A stretch of 64,000 bases of DNA from Prochlorococcus sp. AG-679-M10 (GTDB lineage Bacteria > Cyanobacteriota > Cyanobacteriia > PCC-6307 > Cyanobiaceae), in the NCBI GenBank assembly GCA_003210655.1, contig QCUQ01000005.1:1-64000 (forward strand), given 5' to 3'. Below the pieces are notes generated by a model. It was not told the DNA's origin. It did no database searches and saw only the letters and a program-made list of their open reading frames with translations. This document shows positions 37,592 to 47,448 of this stretch, piece after piece (positions within the stretch are counted from its first letter, which is position 1; every line of letters begins with the position of its first letter). A program made the translations under genes and the position numbers.

Positions 37592-38781
37592 AGTTCATTT
37601 ATACAATTTTTTAAAATAATATTTAAATTTTCTGATACATAAACTTGTTCTTCGTAAGAAATTTCTGGATACATTGGGAGACTAAGTACTTCAGTACAAA
37701 CTCTTTCTGTATTAATAAGTTTTTCTCTAGAAAAATTTTTATTTTTGTAGGCTATTTGTGCATGAATTGGTATTGGATAATAAATAATAGAATTAATTCC
37801 TTTCTCGGAAAGTCTTAATTTCAATAAATTTCTTAAAGAATTATTCTTGTTGAAATCAGTTTCAAATAATTTCGGATAATCATCGTTTATATCGTAATTA
37901 AAATTTTTTAATTTAATCACAAATTGATTCCAAGAATGAGAAACATGGTCATAATCAATCTTGGGTAAATGAATAAAACTATTTTTTTCTAATAAATCAA
38001 GATAATTATTTGCTATTTTTTTACGATTACTAATCCATTTTGATATGGACTTTATCTTAATGTTTAATACCGCTGCTTGTAGAGTATCCAGCCTACTATT
38101 GTAACCTATTTGAGTATGGTGATACCTTTTAGGACTTCCATGAGCTGCCAACTCTCTGACCTTTTTTGCAATGTTTTGATCTGAAGTTGTAACTGCCCCT
38201 CCATCTCCAGCAGCTCCTAAATTCTTAGTTGGGAAAAAGCTAAAACATCCTATATCCCCAATACTTCCTACTTTGGAATTTTCCCACATTGTACAAGTTG
38301 CCTGCGCGCAATCCTCAATTATTTTTAAATCATATTTATTAGCTAATGCCTTTATTGACTTCATATTTACTGCATTACCAAATAAATGGACTGGCATAAT
38401 TGCTTTAGTATTAGAGTTAATTTCTCCTTCAATTAAATCAATATTAATTAAATAATCATTTGGATTGATATCGACCAAAACTGGATTAGCTCCTACTGCA
38501 CTTATCGCTTCAGCAGTTGCGAAAAAGCTGAAAGAAGAAGTAATCACTTCATCTCCTTCTCCAATATCTAAAGCACGTAAAGCAAGTATTAGTGCATCAG
38601 TTCCACTATTACAGCCAACAGCATGATTTACCCCTATAAGAGATGCAAAATTCTCTTCAAATTCTTCAATCTCTTGACCCCCGATATATTGTCCACCTTG
38701 AAGAACTTTCATAACCGCATCCTCAATATCAGAGCCGATCTCTTGGAACTGTCGTTCTAATGTAAATGGTGGTATTTGCAT
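37576..38781 (-). CDS. DegT/DnrJ/EryC1/StrS-family aminotransferase
   Basis: PLP-dependent sugar aminotransferase that aminates a nucleotide-activated keto-sugar, 401 residues. It has VGCNSGTDALILALRALDIG, SSFSFFATAEAISAVGA, VHLFGNAVNM, EDCAQATC and the PLP-binding Lys in FSFFPTKNLGAAGDGGAV, followed by GYNSRLDTLQAAVL. It stands alone, away from any obvious sugar or lipopolysaccharide cluster. The amino-sugar made is unknown. Confidence 0.88.
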   Translation of the reverse strand: MQIPPFTLERQFQEIGSDIEDAVMKVLQGGQYIGGQEIEEFEENFASLIGVNHAVGCNSGTDALILALRALDIGEGDEVITSSFSFFATAEAISAVGANPVLVDINPNDYLINIDLIEGEINSNTKAIMPVHLFGNAVNMKSIKALANKYDLKIIEDCAQATCTMWENSKVGSIGDIGCFSFFPTKNLGAAGDGGAVTTSDQNIAKKVRELAAHGSPKRYHHTQIGYNSRLDTLQAAVLNIKIKSISKWISNRKKIANNYLDLLEKNSFIHLPKIDYDHVSHSWNQFVIKLKNFNYDINDDYPKLFETDFNKNNSLRNLLKLRLSEKGINSIIYYPIPIHAQIAYKNKNFSREKLINTERVCTEVLSLPMYPEISYEEQVYVSENLNIILKNCINELQICA

Positions 38782-38834
38782 ATTTATTATATTAGCTTTA
38801 AAGGTTTTTCCCTGGGATAAATATTATATTTAAT

Positions 38835-39428
38835 TCATTTAAACCAATCAGGCTCTTTACCAGGAGTCCATTTTATATTACATCCAAGCGATGGCTGTTG
38901 CGGATCAGGATAATCACTATTTTTATTTAAGTCTTTTACAGCAGAACGTAGATCTTCCCCAGTTATAGAAATATCATTACTAGGTTTACTACTATCAAGT
39001 TGGCCATGATAAAAAAGGGTGAATTTTCTATTTCCAGCATTTGAGAAAAGATAAAAATCAGGAGTACATGCAGCCTTTAACTCTTTGGCAAAAACTTGAC
39101 TTTCATCATAAAGATAAGGAAAACTCCAGCCTTGTATTTGAGCTTGATTTCTTAGACAATCTGGAGAATCTGAAGGATGAGTAAAAATATCATTACTTGA
39201 AATTGCGATAGTTTGAACTTTATCCTCAATATCACTAATTAAAACTGAAATATGATTTTCGATATATTTCACAAAAGGGCAATGGGCACAAATAAACATT
39301 AAAAGTAAATGCCTATTATCTAGTTTGGATGAATTATAGTTTTCTTGATTAGATGAATTGGCATTAATCATTTCGAAAGAAGGTAATTGAGTCCCTAATT
39401 CCAAAAACATTGAATTTGTTTTAACCAT
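38835..39428 (-). CDS. Thioredoxin-fold protein, AhpC/TSA-like
   Basis: A 197-residue soluble protein with a thioredoxin fold. The redox motif is CAHCPF in LLMFICAHCPFVKYIENH, a C-x2-C site at the end of the first strand. Later segments (QGWSFPYLYDESQVFAKEL, AACTPDFYLF) match the AhpC/TSA-redoxin group, including the cis-Pro region. It may reduce protein disulfides or peroxides; the target is unknown. It has no leader peptide, so a cytosolic place is likely. Confidence 0.8.
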   Translation of the reverse strand: MVKTNSMFLELGTQLPSFEMINANSSNQENYNSSKLDNRHLLLMFICAHCPFVKYIENHISVLISDIEDKVQTIAISSNDIFTHPSDSPDCLRNQAQIQGWSFPYLYDESQVFAKELKAACTPDFYLFSNAGNRKFTLFYHGQLDSSKPSNDISITGEDLRSAVKDLNKNSDYPDPQQPSLGCNIKWTPGKEPDWFK

Positions 39429-39530
39429 GCTTAAAAAAATATTCCTTATAGTTGAAATTTATTGTATATTTTGCAGTAATTTGCAAAGAAGTGTCCTTTT
39501 TGTAGGACAATTATATAAATAAGAAATAAA

Positions 39531-40313
39531 ATGCTTCTAAATTTAACTGGCAAAAAAATTCTAGTGACTGGAATTGCCAACAATCGTTCAATAGCATGGG
39601 GAATAGCTCAGCAACTTTCAAAAGCTGGAGCTGAACTAGGAATTACTTATTTACCTGATGAAAAAGGGAGATTTGAATCAAAAGTTAGAGAATTAACCAA
39701 AGATTTGGATCCATCATTATTCCTCCCACTTGATGTTCAAAATCCTTCTCAAATTGAAGAAATTTTTGAAAATATTAAAAACAATTGGGGACAAATTGAT
39801 GGGTTAGTTCATTGTCTTGCATTCGCAGGTCGTGAGGAATTAATCGGAGATTATAGTGCGACTTCATCCGAAGGTTTTGATAGAGCTTTGAATATTAGTG
39901 CTTATTCTTTAGCACCTCTATGTAAAGCCGCAAAACCACTTTTTAGTGATGGTGCTGGTGTAGTTTCTTTAACTTATTTAGGATCTGAGAGAGCTATACC
40001 TAACTACAATGTAATGGGTGTAGCAAAGGCAGCTTTGGAGGCTTCAGTAAGATACCTTTCTGCAGAACTGGGCCCTGAAAAGCAAGTAAGAGTAAATGCA
40101 ATAAGTGCTGGTCCAATTAGAACACTTGCTAGTTCTGCAATAGGTGGCATTTTGGATATGATCCATAATGTTGAAGAAAAAGCCCCCCTACGAAGAACAG
40201 TTACTCAAACAGAAGTAGGTAATACAGCTGCTTTTCTTTTAAGTGATCTTTCAAGTGGTATATCAGGCCAAACTATTTATGTTGATGCAGGTTATTGCAT
40301 TAATGGAATGTAA
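39531..40313 (+). CDS. fabI: Enoyl-[acyl-carrier-protein] reductase (NADH)
   Basis: Final reduction in each round of type II fatty-acid synthesis, 260 residues. It is a short-chain dehydrogenase fold of the FabI kind: ILVTGIANNRSIAWGIAQQL start, LPLDVQ and HCLAFAGREELIGDY, then the catalytic Tyr and Lys in YNVMGVAKAALEASVRYL. The end GQTIYVDAGYCINGM is typical. hisB follows after 21 bases on the same strand. Confidence 0.96.
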   Translation: MLLNLTGKKILVTGIANNRSIAWGIAQQLSKAGAELGITYLPDEKGRFESKVRELTKDLDPSLFLPLDVQNPSQIEEIFENIKNNWGQIDGLVHCLAFAGREELIGDYSATSSEGFDRALNISAYSLAPLCKAAKPLFSDGAGVVSLTYLGSERAIPNYNVMGVAKAALEASVRYLSAELGPEKQVRVNAISAGPIRTLASSAIGGILDMIHNVEEKAPLRRTVTQTEVGNTAAFLLSDLSSGISGQTIYVDAGYCINGM

Positions 40314-40334
40314 ATTACAATTTAAATAATTAAA

Positions 40335-40940
40335 ATGTCATCCACAAGACAAGCTGAAATCAAAAGAAAAACAAATGAGACTGATATAATTATTTTTCTT
40401 AATATAGATGGCAATGGAATATCTGAAATTGATACTGGTATACCTTTTTTAGATCATATGTTGCATCAAATATCTAGTCATGGATTATTTGATTTAAAAA
40501 TAAAAGCTATTGGAGATACCCATATTGATGACCATCATACAAACGAGGATGTAGGCATTGCTCTTGGTAAAGCCTTTACTAAAGCCCTAGGAGAAAGAAA
40601 AGGAATAAATAGATTTGGGCATTTTTTTGCACCTTTAGATGAGGCTTTAGTTCAAGTAACATTAGATTGTTCAGGTAGGCCTCATTTGTCTTATGATCTC
40701 AAATTAAAAGCACCAAGAATAGGGAATTATGATACGGAATTAGTGAGAGAATTTTTTATAGCTTTTGTAAATAATAGTGGAATCACTCTTCATATCAATC
40801 AAATACAAGGCACAAATTCTCATCATATAGTCGAGGCATGTTTTAAAGCCTTTTCAAGAGCAATGAGAATGGCTTCTGAAATAGATATCAGGAGATCTGG
40901 AACTATCCCAAGTAGTAAAGGAATGTTAGAAAGTGATTAG
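40335..40940 (+). CDS. hisB: Imidazoleglycerol-phosphate dehydratase
   Basis: Dehydrates imidazole-glycerol phosphate in histidine synthesis, 201 residues. Metal-binding His clusters are visible in [37 protein letters not shown] and [20 protein letters not shown]. It has no phosphatase fusion, as usual for cyanobacteria. Confidence 0.97.
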   Translation: MSSTRQAEIKRKTNETDIIIFLNIDGNGISEIDTGIPFLDHMLHQISSHGLFDLKIKAIGDTHIDDHHTNEDVGIALGKAFTKALGERKGINRFGHFFAPLDEALVQVTLDCSGRPHLSYDLKLKAPRIGNYDTELVREFFIAFVNNSGITLHINQIQGTNSHHIVEACFKAFSRAMRMASEIDIRRSGTIPSSKGMLESD

Positions 40941-40975
40941 ATAGTTAAATTCATTATTTTTGAATAAGCCACAAT

Positions 40976-41004
40976 TTTATTTATTTTTCGCGAAAATAAA
41001 TAAA
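40976..41004. repeat. Near-perfect inverted repeat centred on CGCG
   Basis: Arms TTTATTTA-(T)-TTTT and AAAA-TAAATAAA flank a CGCG centre, giving 12 base pairs plus one bulged T. It lies 35 bases after the hisB stop and 14 bases before the carotenoid oxygenase start. It could be an operator or a weak terminator; neither is proven. Confidence 0.5.
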
Positions 41005-41018
41005 GTTAATATTTCAAT

Positions 41019-42506
41019 GTGACTTATATTCAAGAAAAACAAATTAATGATAATCAAGCTTTTAACAAAGAAGACTGGGCTAGTGCATACAAAAATGTTG
41101 AAAAAGAATTAACAAATGAACCATTAAATACAACTTCAGGGAAAAATATTGATGAATTAAATGGAACCCTGTTCCGAAACGGTCCAGGAATATTAGAAAG
41201 GGGAGGCCAATGGGTTCATCATCCATTTGATGGAGATGGGATGATTACAGCAATTAGATTTGAGGACGGGAAACCATCATTAACAAATAAGTTTGTGCGA
41301 ACAAAAGGTTTTTTAGAAGAAAAAAAGATTAACAAATTTATTTATAGAGGTGTTTTTGGGACTCAAAAAAGTGGAGGTATTTTAAATAATGCTCTTGATT
41401 TAAAATTTAAAAATATTGCTAATACACACGTTGTAAAACTAGGTAATCAAGTGCTTGCATTATGGGAAGCAGCGGGTCCACATGCCTTAGATCCCAAAAA
41501 TCTTAATACCATTGGACTAACAACTTTAAGTGGAGTTTTAAAGAGCAACGAAGCATTTAGTGCTCATCCAAAATCTGATTTCAATTCAAATGCATCATCT
41601 GAACTTTTGGTAACTTTTGGAGTGCAAACCGGCCCAAAAAGTACTATTAGATTAATGGAATTCTCAAATGCCGGTGAAAATTCTGGTGAACTGATAATAG
41701 ACAGGAAAGATACATTTAATGGATTTGCATTCCTTCATGATTTTGCAATTACAACAAATTGGGCGATATTTTTACAGAACGCTATCGACTTTAACCCTTT
41801 GCCATTTGTAATGGGCCAAAAAGGAGCCGCTCAATGTTTAAAATCAAATCCTAATAAAAAAGCTAAATTTTTTATAATCCCAAGAGAAAGTGGTTTATTT
41901 AAGGGGCAACCTCCAATTACTATAGATGCACCCGATGGATTTGTTTTTCATCATGTTAATGCATACGAAAAAGATTCAAAAATAATTTTGGATAGTATTT
42001 TTTACGATGATTTTCCTTCTGTCGGTCCCAATGAGAATTTTAGGGATATTGATTTTGATAAATATCCAGAGGGTAATTTAAAAAGATCTATTATCGACTT
42101 AAAGGAGAAAACCTCTAAGCTTGAAACTTTAAGTACACAATGTTGCGAATTTGCTACTGTTAATCCGAATTTCTTAGGATTAAAAGCATCTTACTCTTGG
42201 ATGGCTTGTACAGATAAGAAAATAGGGAATGCTCCTTTACAAGCTATAAAAAAAATAAATTTGAATACCAAAGATGAAATTTCTTGGTCAGCCGCACCTA
42301 GCGGATTCGTTAGTGAACCAATAATGGTCCCTTCAACATCATCAAACAAAGAAGATGAGGGTTACTTATTTGTTCTGCTATGGAATGGTAGTAGAAGAGG
42401 AAGTGATCTTGTGATACTAGATGCTAAAGACTTAAAAGAATTAGCTATTTATGAGCTCCCAATATCTATTCCACATGGCTTACATGGATCTTGGGTTAGA
42501 AGTTAA
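41019..42506 (+). CDS. Carotenoid cleavage oxygenase (RPE65 family)
   Basis: Iron-dependent dioxygenase that splits carotenoids or apocarotenoids, 495 residues, seven-bladed propeller. Four iron-binding His are visible: AHPKSDF (near 183), FLHDFAIT (near 238), FHHVNAYE (near 304) and GLHGSW (near 490). The start region NGTLFRNGPGILERGGQWVHH is the usual family entry. GTG start at 41019. The substrate and products are unknown; Prochlorococcus has alpha- and beta-carotene and zeaxanthin. It converges directly on rdgB with no spacer. Confidence 0.9.
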   Translation: MTYIQEKQINDNQAFNKEDWASAYKNVEKELTNEPLNTTSGKNIDELNGTLFRNGPGILERGGQWVHHPFDGDGMITAIRFEDGKPSLTNKFVRTKGFLEEKKINKFIYRGVFGTQKSGGILNNALDLKFKNIANTHVVKLGNQVLALWEAAGPHALDPKNLNTIGLTTLSGVLKSNEAFSAHPKSDFNSNASSELLVTFGVQTGPKSTIRLMEFSNAGENSGELIIDRKDTFNGFAFLHDFAITTNWAIFLQNAIDFNPLPFVMGQKGAAQCLKSNPNKKAKFFIIPRESGLFKGQPPITIDAPDGFVFHHVNAYEKDSKIILDSIFYDDFPSVGPNENFRDIDFDKYPEGNLKRSIIDLKEKTSKLETLSTQCCEFATVNPNFLGLKASYSWMACTDKKIGNAPLQAIKKINLNTKDEISWSAAPSGFVSEPIMVPSTSSNKEDEGYLFVLLWNGSRRGSDLVILDAKDLKELAIYELPISIPHGLHGSWVRS

Positions 42507-43082
42507 TCAGGAAAATATTTTTAACAATTGAGGAATGATTTTTTTAACTGCTTTCCCTCTATGACTACATGTATCTTTTAATTCATTATTCATCTCAGCG
42601 AAAGTTAATTTACTTGATAACTCCTCAAAAATAGGATCATAACCAAACCCCCTATTTCCTCTAGGGCTCAGAATAATATTTCCAAAACATTTAGCCTCCG
42701 ATTCTAATATTACATTTCCTGTTGGAGAGCAAACACAAACGTTTGCAATAAAATAAGCACCTCTATTTTCTTCTAAATCAAGTTCAAGTAAAACTCTTTC
42801 TATTCTTTTTTGATCATTTTCTGCATATCTTGATGAGTAAATTCCTGGTTTACCATCCAAAGCATCAATACATATTCCTGAATCATCTGCAATGGCATAG
42901 TTTTTTGTTTTTTTAGAAACTTCGCTTGCCTTTTTGATTGCATTCTCCCTAAATGTAATTCCATTTTCTTCAACTTCTATTGATTCTGGTTGAAGGAATA
43001 ATTGGCAATTTACATTTAATAGTAATTTTTTATATTCTTGAATTTTACCTTTGTTTTTACTAGCTAAATATAATTTTTTCAT
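42507..43082 (-). CDS. XTP/dITP diphosphatase (Ham1/RdgB)
   Basis: House-cleaning pyrophosphatase removing deaminated purine nucleotides, 191 residues. Motifs: YLASKNKGKIQEYKKLL, ENAIKKASEVSK, AIADDSGICIDALDGKPGIYSS-type (ends AIADDSG and PGIYSSRYA), GNRGFGYDPIF and FAEM-N. It overlaps the upstream phosphohexomutase gene by 4 bases (ATGA). Length and motifs are normal. Confidence 0.93.
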   Translation of the reverse strand: MKKLYLASKNKGKIQEYKKLLLNVNCQLFLQPESIEVEENGITFRENAIKKASEVSKKTKNYAIADDSGICIDALDGKPGIYSSRYAENDQKRIERVLLELDLEENRGAYFIANVCVCSPTGNVILESEAKCFGNIILSPRGNRGFGYDPIFEELSSKLTFAEMNNELKDTCSHRGKAVKKIIPQLLKIFS

Positions 43083-44539
43083 TTTATATTTTTTAATTTA
43101 TTTATATATTTTTGACTCCATTCCAAAACCTCATTTAAATGATGTTCAGATGATGCCTCACAATATAATCTTAAAAGAGGCTCTGTTCCTGAGAACCTAA
43201 ATAATAGCCAAAAATTGTTATCGATTCTCAATTTTATGCCGTCGATATTTGAGACACTTTTAATGTTATGACCACATATTTTTGAAGGAATATTATTTTT
43301 AATATATTTTTCAAGACTTTCTTTTTCTGATTGATTTGGAAATTTAATATCAATTCTTCTATAAAAACTTGGACCAAATTTATCTTGAATTTGATCTAAA
43401 GTTTCATATAAATATTTTGATTTCTCTGCGATTCCATTTAATAAAATCATAGCAGCATATAAAGCATCTCTCTCCGGCATAAAGTCTCCGAAGCCTACAC
43501 CTCCTGATTCCTCTCCTCCAATAAATATTTTTTCTTTAATCATTCTTTGTGCAATATATTTAAAACCAACCGGTAGTTCAACAACCTCTCTATTTTGATT
43601 CTTAGCGACATTATTAATAATATCTGAGCCACTTACAGTTTTAAGTACTGGATATAAATTCTTATTCTTTTCTCCCAAATAATTAATAAAAAAAGGTAAT
43701 AAAACTTGAGTACTACAAAACCTTCCTTTTTCATCAATAACAGCAATTCTATCGCCATCACCATCAAAAATTATGCCTAGAGTTTTAATACCTTTGGTAG
43801 AACTTCTTATTAGTATTTCAATTAAATTATCTAAATATTTCAGCAGTGGCTCTGGAGGATTTCCTCCAAATAAAGGATCATAATCTGTTCTAATTTCAGT
43901 AAAAATTTTTGAATCACAACCATCAAAGATCTGACTTAGACAATTTGCTGCTGAACCATGCATAGAATCAACAAAAATATGCAAATTCATTTTCTTTAAA
44001 TTATTCGCAATAAAATCAATATTAAAATTTGATTTAATCTGATCTAAATGAAACTTCTTAATATCAACTTTTTCATATCCACCTTTCAATCTTTCACTTG
44101 AGTTTCCAAGAAGTAACCTTTTTTCAACTTCCTTTGTAAAAGATTCATCCACAGAACATCCTTTAAAACTTTTAATCTTTAAACCAAGCCAATTATAAGG
44201 ATTATGACTTGCAGTGATAACTAAACAACCTAAAAACATAAATTTTTTAGCGTATAAGCTGCAGGAAGGTGTTGGAACATAACTAGTAGAGAGAACGGGC
44301 TCAAAACCACATCCCTTAACAAAAGAGACTATCTCTTTTGCAAACTCATTTGCCAGGAATCTACGATCGTAACCTATTAGAATTTTTTTAGAATTAGTTT
44401 CTTCGAAGTATTGATAATATAATTCCTGACACGAAGCCACTACGACTCTTGAAAGATTTGATAGATTGAAATCAAAGCCAATTATTCCTCTCCAGCCATC
44501 AGTTCCGAATTTTATTTCATCTAGTTCATTTGAAGACAA
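43079..44539 (-). CDS. Phosphoglucomutase/phosphomannomutase family protein
   Basis: Alpha-D-phosphohexomutase, 486 residues, interconverting sugar 1- and 6-phosphates for glycogen, sucrose or cell-wall sugars. The active Ser lies in VITASHNPYNWLGLK, the Mg loop is FDGDGDRIAV, the sugar-specificity loop is GGEESGG and the phosphate-binding loop is RFSGTEPLLRLYCE. Start FGTDGWRGIIG is typical. rdgB is coupled downstream. Glucose versus mannose specificity is not settled. Confidence 0.9.
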   Translation of the reverse strand: MSSNELDEIKFGTDGWRGIIGFDFNLSNLSRVVVASCQELYYQYFEETNSKKILIGYDRRFLANEFAKEIVSFVKGCGFEPVLSTSYVPTPSCSLYAKKFMFLGCLVITASHNPYNWLGLKIKSFKGCSVDESFTKEVEKRLLLGNSSERLKGGYEKVDIKKFHLDQIKSNFNIDFIANNLKKMNLHIFVDSMHGSAANCLSQIFDGCDSKIFTEIRTDYDPLFGGNPPEPLLKYLDNLIEILIRSSTKGIKTLGIIFDGDGDRIAVIDEKGRFCSTQVLLPFFINYLGEKNKNLYPVLKTVSGSDIINNVAKNQNREVVELPVGFKYIAQRMIKEKIFIGGEESGGVGFGDFMPERDALYAAMILLNGIAEKSKYLYETLDQIQDKFGPSFYRRIDIKFPNQSEKESLEKYIKNNIPSKICGHNIKSVSNIDGIKLRIDNNFWLLFRFSGTEPLLRLYCEASSEHHLNEVLEWSQKYINKLKNIK

Positions 44540-44608
44540 AGTTAAATAGTTCCTTGATTTCCAATAATTATATATATTAATTTAAAGGAGTAAAAATTTA
44601 AACTGCCT

Positions 44609-46039
44609 TTGCAAAAAAATTTGAATAATCTTTATTTAAAAAGTTTTATAAGGTGCAAAAGAAAAGCTTGGCTTGATTATCAGGGCAATAAGTCTCAAAA
44701 AATTTGGTCACCACATCAATCTATAGAAATAATTAATCGATACAAAAGCTTTTATAAACTAAGTAATGGAAATTTATACTCTGGAACAAAAGCCTGTAAG
44801 AAGGGTTCAAGTGGGGTAATCGGATTAAAAGTAAGATCTAAAGTAATCAATAATATAAATGCAGAAATCCAACCTCAATTACTTAAAAAAGTAGGTGGTC
44901 ATAGCAAATGGGGAGAATATAAATATTTACCTGTTGTATATAAGTTAGGCCATAGAACAACAAAAGAGCATCTTTTCGATTTAGCTTTTTGTTCGATTTT
45001 ATTAGAGCCCTTTCAAGAGTCAAAAATTGAAAAGGGATTGGTAGTTTCAAACTTTTCAAATCAAATTAATATTGAAAAAATTAATTTGAATCAACGATTA
45101 AGAAAAAAAGTATTAAATACCTTTTTAAATTTAAATGAATATCTTAAAAGATCTATTCCAGATATTACTGAAGATAGGAAAAAATGTACGATATGTTCAT
45201 GGCAAAAGTTTTGCGATGCAGAAGCAAAAGATAATGGATATTTAACAGATATAGATGGTATTGGCTCTAAAACAGCTATATTTCTCCAAAAAAATGGGAT
45301 ATCTAATATTAAAGAACTAGCTGCTGCTAAAAAGATCGATTTAGGAGAAAAACTTTTTCAATTCAAGGAGCAAAAATTTGAAAAAGCATCAAAGTTTATA
45401 AAGCAATCAAAAGCATATTTATCAGGAATACCAATTCGAATTTATGAAAGTAAAAACTTATCTTGTCTTTTATTAAATAAAGATTCAGGATTCTTCATTT
45501 TTGATATCGAGTCAAATCCAGATGAGAGACATGATTTTTTATATGGATTTTTAAAAGTCAATAATTTATCTCAAAATATTAAAGATGATTTTTACGATCC
45601 AATATTAAACCTTAAAAATAATACTAAAAAATCAAATCAAGAAATTATCCAAAAACTTTTTTCAAAAAAATACTGGCCAGTTTTACATTATGGAGAGACT
45701 GAGAGAATAGCAATTTTAAATTTAGCAAGGCAATTAGATCTTGATCTAAAAGAAATTGAGGTCCTAAAGTCGAGATTTATAGACTTACACTTAATTGTAA
45801 GAGGATCTTGGATATTACCTATTAGAAACTATAGTTTAAAAACAGTTGCTAATTGGATGGGCTTCAAATGGAAACAAAAAAATGTAAGTGGATCAAAAGC
45901 TTTATATTGGTGGATTCAATATAGAAATACTTTAAATGATCTTTTTCTAAAAAAAATAATTAAATATAATCGAGATGACTGCTTGGCTACACTTGAAATC
46001 GCGAAGTGGTTAATCAAAAAACACGAAAAGATTAATTAA
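44609..46039 (+). CDS. TM0106-family protein: RecB-like nuclease + HhH + DEDD exonuclease
   Basis: A 476-residue predicted two-nuclease protein. Residues about 1-205 are a RecB/Cas4-like nuclease with four Cys placed for an Fe-S cluster (Cys16, Cys193, Cys196, Cys202). A helix-hairpin-helix region follows (LTDIDGIGSKTAIFLQ, about 210-240). The C-terminal half is an RNase-H-like exonuclease of the DEDD type: Asp299 and Glu301 in IFDIESNPDE, an Asp in FIDLHLIV and Tyr453-x3-Asp457 in YNRDDCLAT. TTG start at 44609. Members often occur alone or with a helicase; no helicase is beside it here. The biological role is unknown. Confidence 0.82.
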   Translation: MQKNLNNLYLKSFIRCKRKAWLDYQGNKSQKIWSPHQSIEIINRYKSFYKLSNGNLYSGTKACKKGSSGVIGLKVRSKVINNINAEIQPQLLKKVGGHSKWGEYKYLPVVYKLGHRTTKEHLFDLAFCSILLEPFQESKIEKGLVVSNFSNQINIEKINLNQRLRKKVLNTFLNLNEYLKRSIPDITEDRKKCTICSWQKFCDAEAKDNGYLTDIDGIGSKTAIFLQKNGISNIKELAAAKKIDLGEKLFQFKEQKFEKASKFIKQSKAYLSGIPIRIYESKNLSCLLLNKDSGFFIFDIESNPDERHDFLYGFLKVNNLSQNIKDDFYDPILNLKNNTKKSNQEIIQKLFSKKYWPVLHYGETERIAILNLARQLDLDLKEIEVLKSRFIDLHLIVRGSWILPIRNYSLKTVANWMGFKWKQKNVSGSKALYWWIQYRNTLNDLFLKKIIKYNRDDCLATLEIAKWLIKKHEKIN

Positions 46040-46884
46040 AGAAAAGTTGAACCTACAGATTTTTCTATTGAAATTTGGCCAAAATTATCAGAGAACAAAT
46101 AATTTTCCTTATCTAAATATTTCCTCTTTATCATTGCCAAGCCTTTTATTATTCGAGAATCTAATTTATAAATACTGGTAATGTAACCAACCGATTTTTC
46201 TTTATTTTTATTATTGTAAATTTCCATGTTCGAATATTTCAAGTTCAAATCTTTATCCTTAGCCGTCCATATTCTGATCTCCTTTTTTAAAGAAGAAACA
46301 TTCCTGATTTTTGACATTGTTTCTTGACCCAAATAACAACCTTTATTGAAATCTATAAGATCTGTGAGTCCTAATTCAAGTGGATTATTTTTTCCATTAA
46401 TTTCACTATCTAAAGATGGTATAGCCTGATTAATCTTCCACAATTGCAAGTCATTAGCATTCATTGAATTTGGATTACTATAATAAGAATCATATTTTTT
46501 ATCTTCATTATTAAAAAAAATAGGTTGAGTGATTCTCCATGAATTCATATCATCAATTAGCTGAAATCTATTTATTGAAAAAGTATCACTTAATGAAACA
46601 TCATCGGAGGGAAAAGTAATATCATTAAAGTATTTCCTAATCTCACTAGTATTTCCTGCAAAAACAATTACTTCTAATTTATTTTCTAAGCAATTAATCT
46701 CAAGCAATGATTTCAAAATACCATTTGGGGACAACCAGCAAGTTTTTAAAACCTTGTTATTTAAATCAATAATATTTCCTGTCGTTATTCCATTTAAGAA
46801 TCTTTTACTATCTTTACCAGTAATAGAAAAGCAATCAAATTTTTCAAGCCAAATTTGTTCTTTTATTTCTTTAACTTTTGACAT
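46036..46884 (-). CDS. Folate-binding protein YgfZ (GcvT-related)
   Basis: Tetrahydrofolate-binding protein that aids assembly or repair of Fe-S clusters in enzymes such as MiaB, 282 residues. The diagnostic motif K-G-C-Y-x-G-Q-E is in LIDFNKGCYLGQETMSKIR. The N-terminus FDCFSITGKDSKRFLNGITT matches the aminomethyltransferase-like fold. It converges on the nuclease gene with a 4-base overlap and lies 3 bases after pyrE. Confidence 0.9.
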   Translation of the reverse strand: MSKVKEIKEQIWLEKFDCFSITGKDSKRFLNGITTGNIIDLNNKVLKTCWLSPNGILKSLLEINCLENKLEVIVFAGNTSEIRKYFNDITFPSDDVSLSDTFSINRFQLIDDMNSWRITQPIFFNNEDKKYDSYYSNPNSMNANDLQLWKINQAIPSLDSEINGKNNPLELGLTDLIDFNKGCYLGQETMSKIRNVSSLKKEIRIWTAKDKDLNLKYSNMEIYNNKNKEKSVGYITSIYKLDSRIIKGLAMIKRKYLDKENYLFSDNFGQISIEKSVGSTFL

Positions 46885-46887
46885 TAT

Positions 46888-47448
46888 TTAAAGAAAGTCT
46901 TCTATTGAAAATAAGCTTTTTAATTGTATATTTTGTTCTTGTAAGGCCTCATATCCTCCTTCTCTTCTATCAACAATAGCTAAAACTTCTTTTACTAAAA
47001 GATTATTTTCTCGTAACTTATTAATTGCTTTAATAGCGGATCCAGCAGTAGTTACAACATCTTCCAAGACAGTTACTAATGTTCCTTCTTTTAATGTAGG
47101 GCCCTCTAATCCAGCCTTTGTTCCATATTCTTTTATTTCTTTCCTAATGATTAAAGCATCTAGTAATAAACCTTTAGAAGCAGCCGTTACAATTAAACCA
47201 CTAACCAAAGGATCCGCTCCTAAAGTCAATCCAGCCACAGCTTTTGAACTTGGATCCATTAACTCTAAAAACAAATTACTAATTAATTGCAACCCTATGC
47301 CATTTAAGGATACAGGTTTACAATTTAGATAATGAGCACTTTGTTTACCAGATGCCAAAACAAAGTTTCCTTTCTTATAAGATTTTTTAACTAAAAGTTT
47401 TAACAAATTCTCCTTATTTAAATTATTATTTTGCAAAAAAATGTTCAT
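46888..47448 (-). CDS. pyrE: Orotate phosphoribosyltransferase
   Basis: Makes orotidine 5'-phosphate from orotate and PRPP in pyrimidine synthesis, 186 residues. The PRPP site is [20 protein letters not shown], and upstream are [19 protein letters not shown] and [30 protein letters not shown] holds the flexible catalytic loop. ygfZ follows 3 bases downstream; the 139-base spacer towards tRNA-Met holds nothing else I can identify. Confidence 0.95.
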   Translation of the reverse strand: MNIFLQNNNLNKENLLKLLVKKSYKKGNFVLASGKQSAHYLNCKPVSLNGIGLQLISNLFLELMDPSSKAVAGLTLGADPLVSGLIVTAASKGLLLDALIIRKEIKEYGTKAGLEGPTLKEGTLVTVLEDVVTTAGSAIKAINKLRENNLLVKEVLAIVDRREGGYEALQEQNIQLKSLFSIEDFL

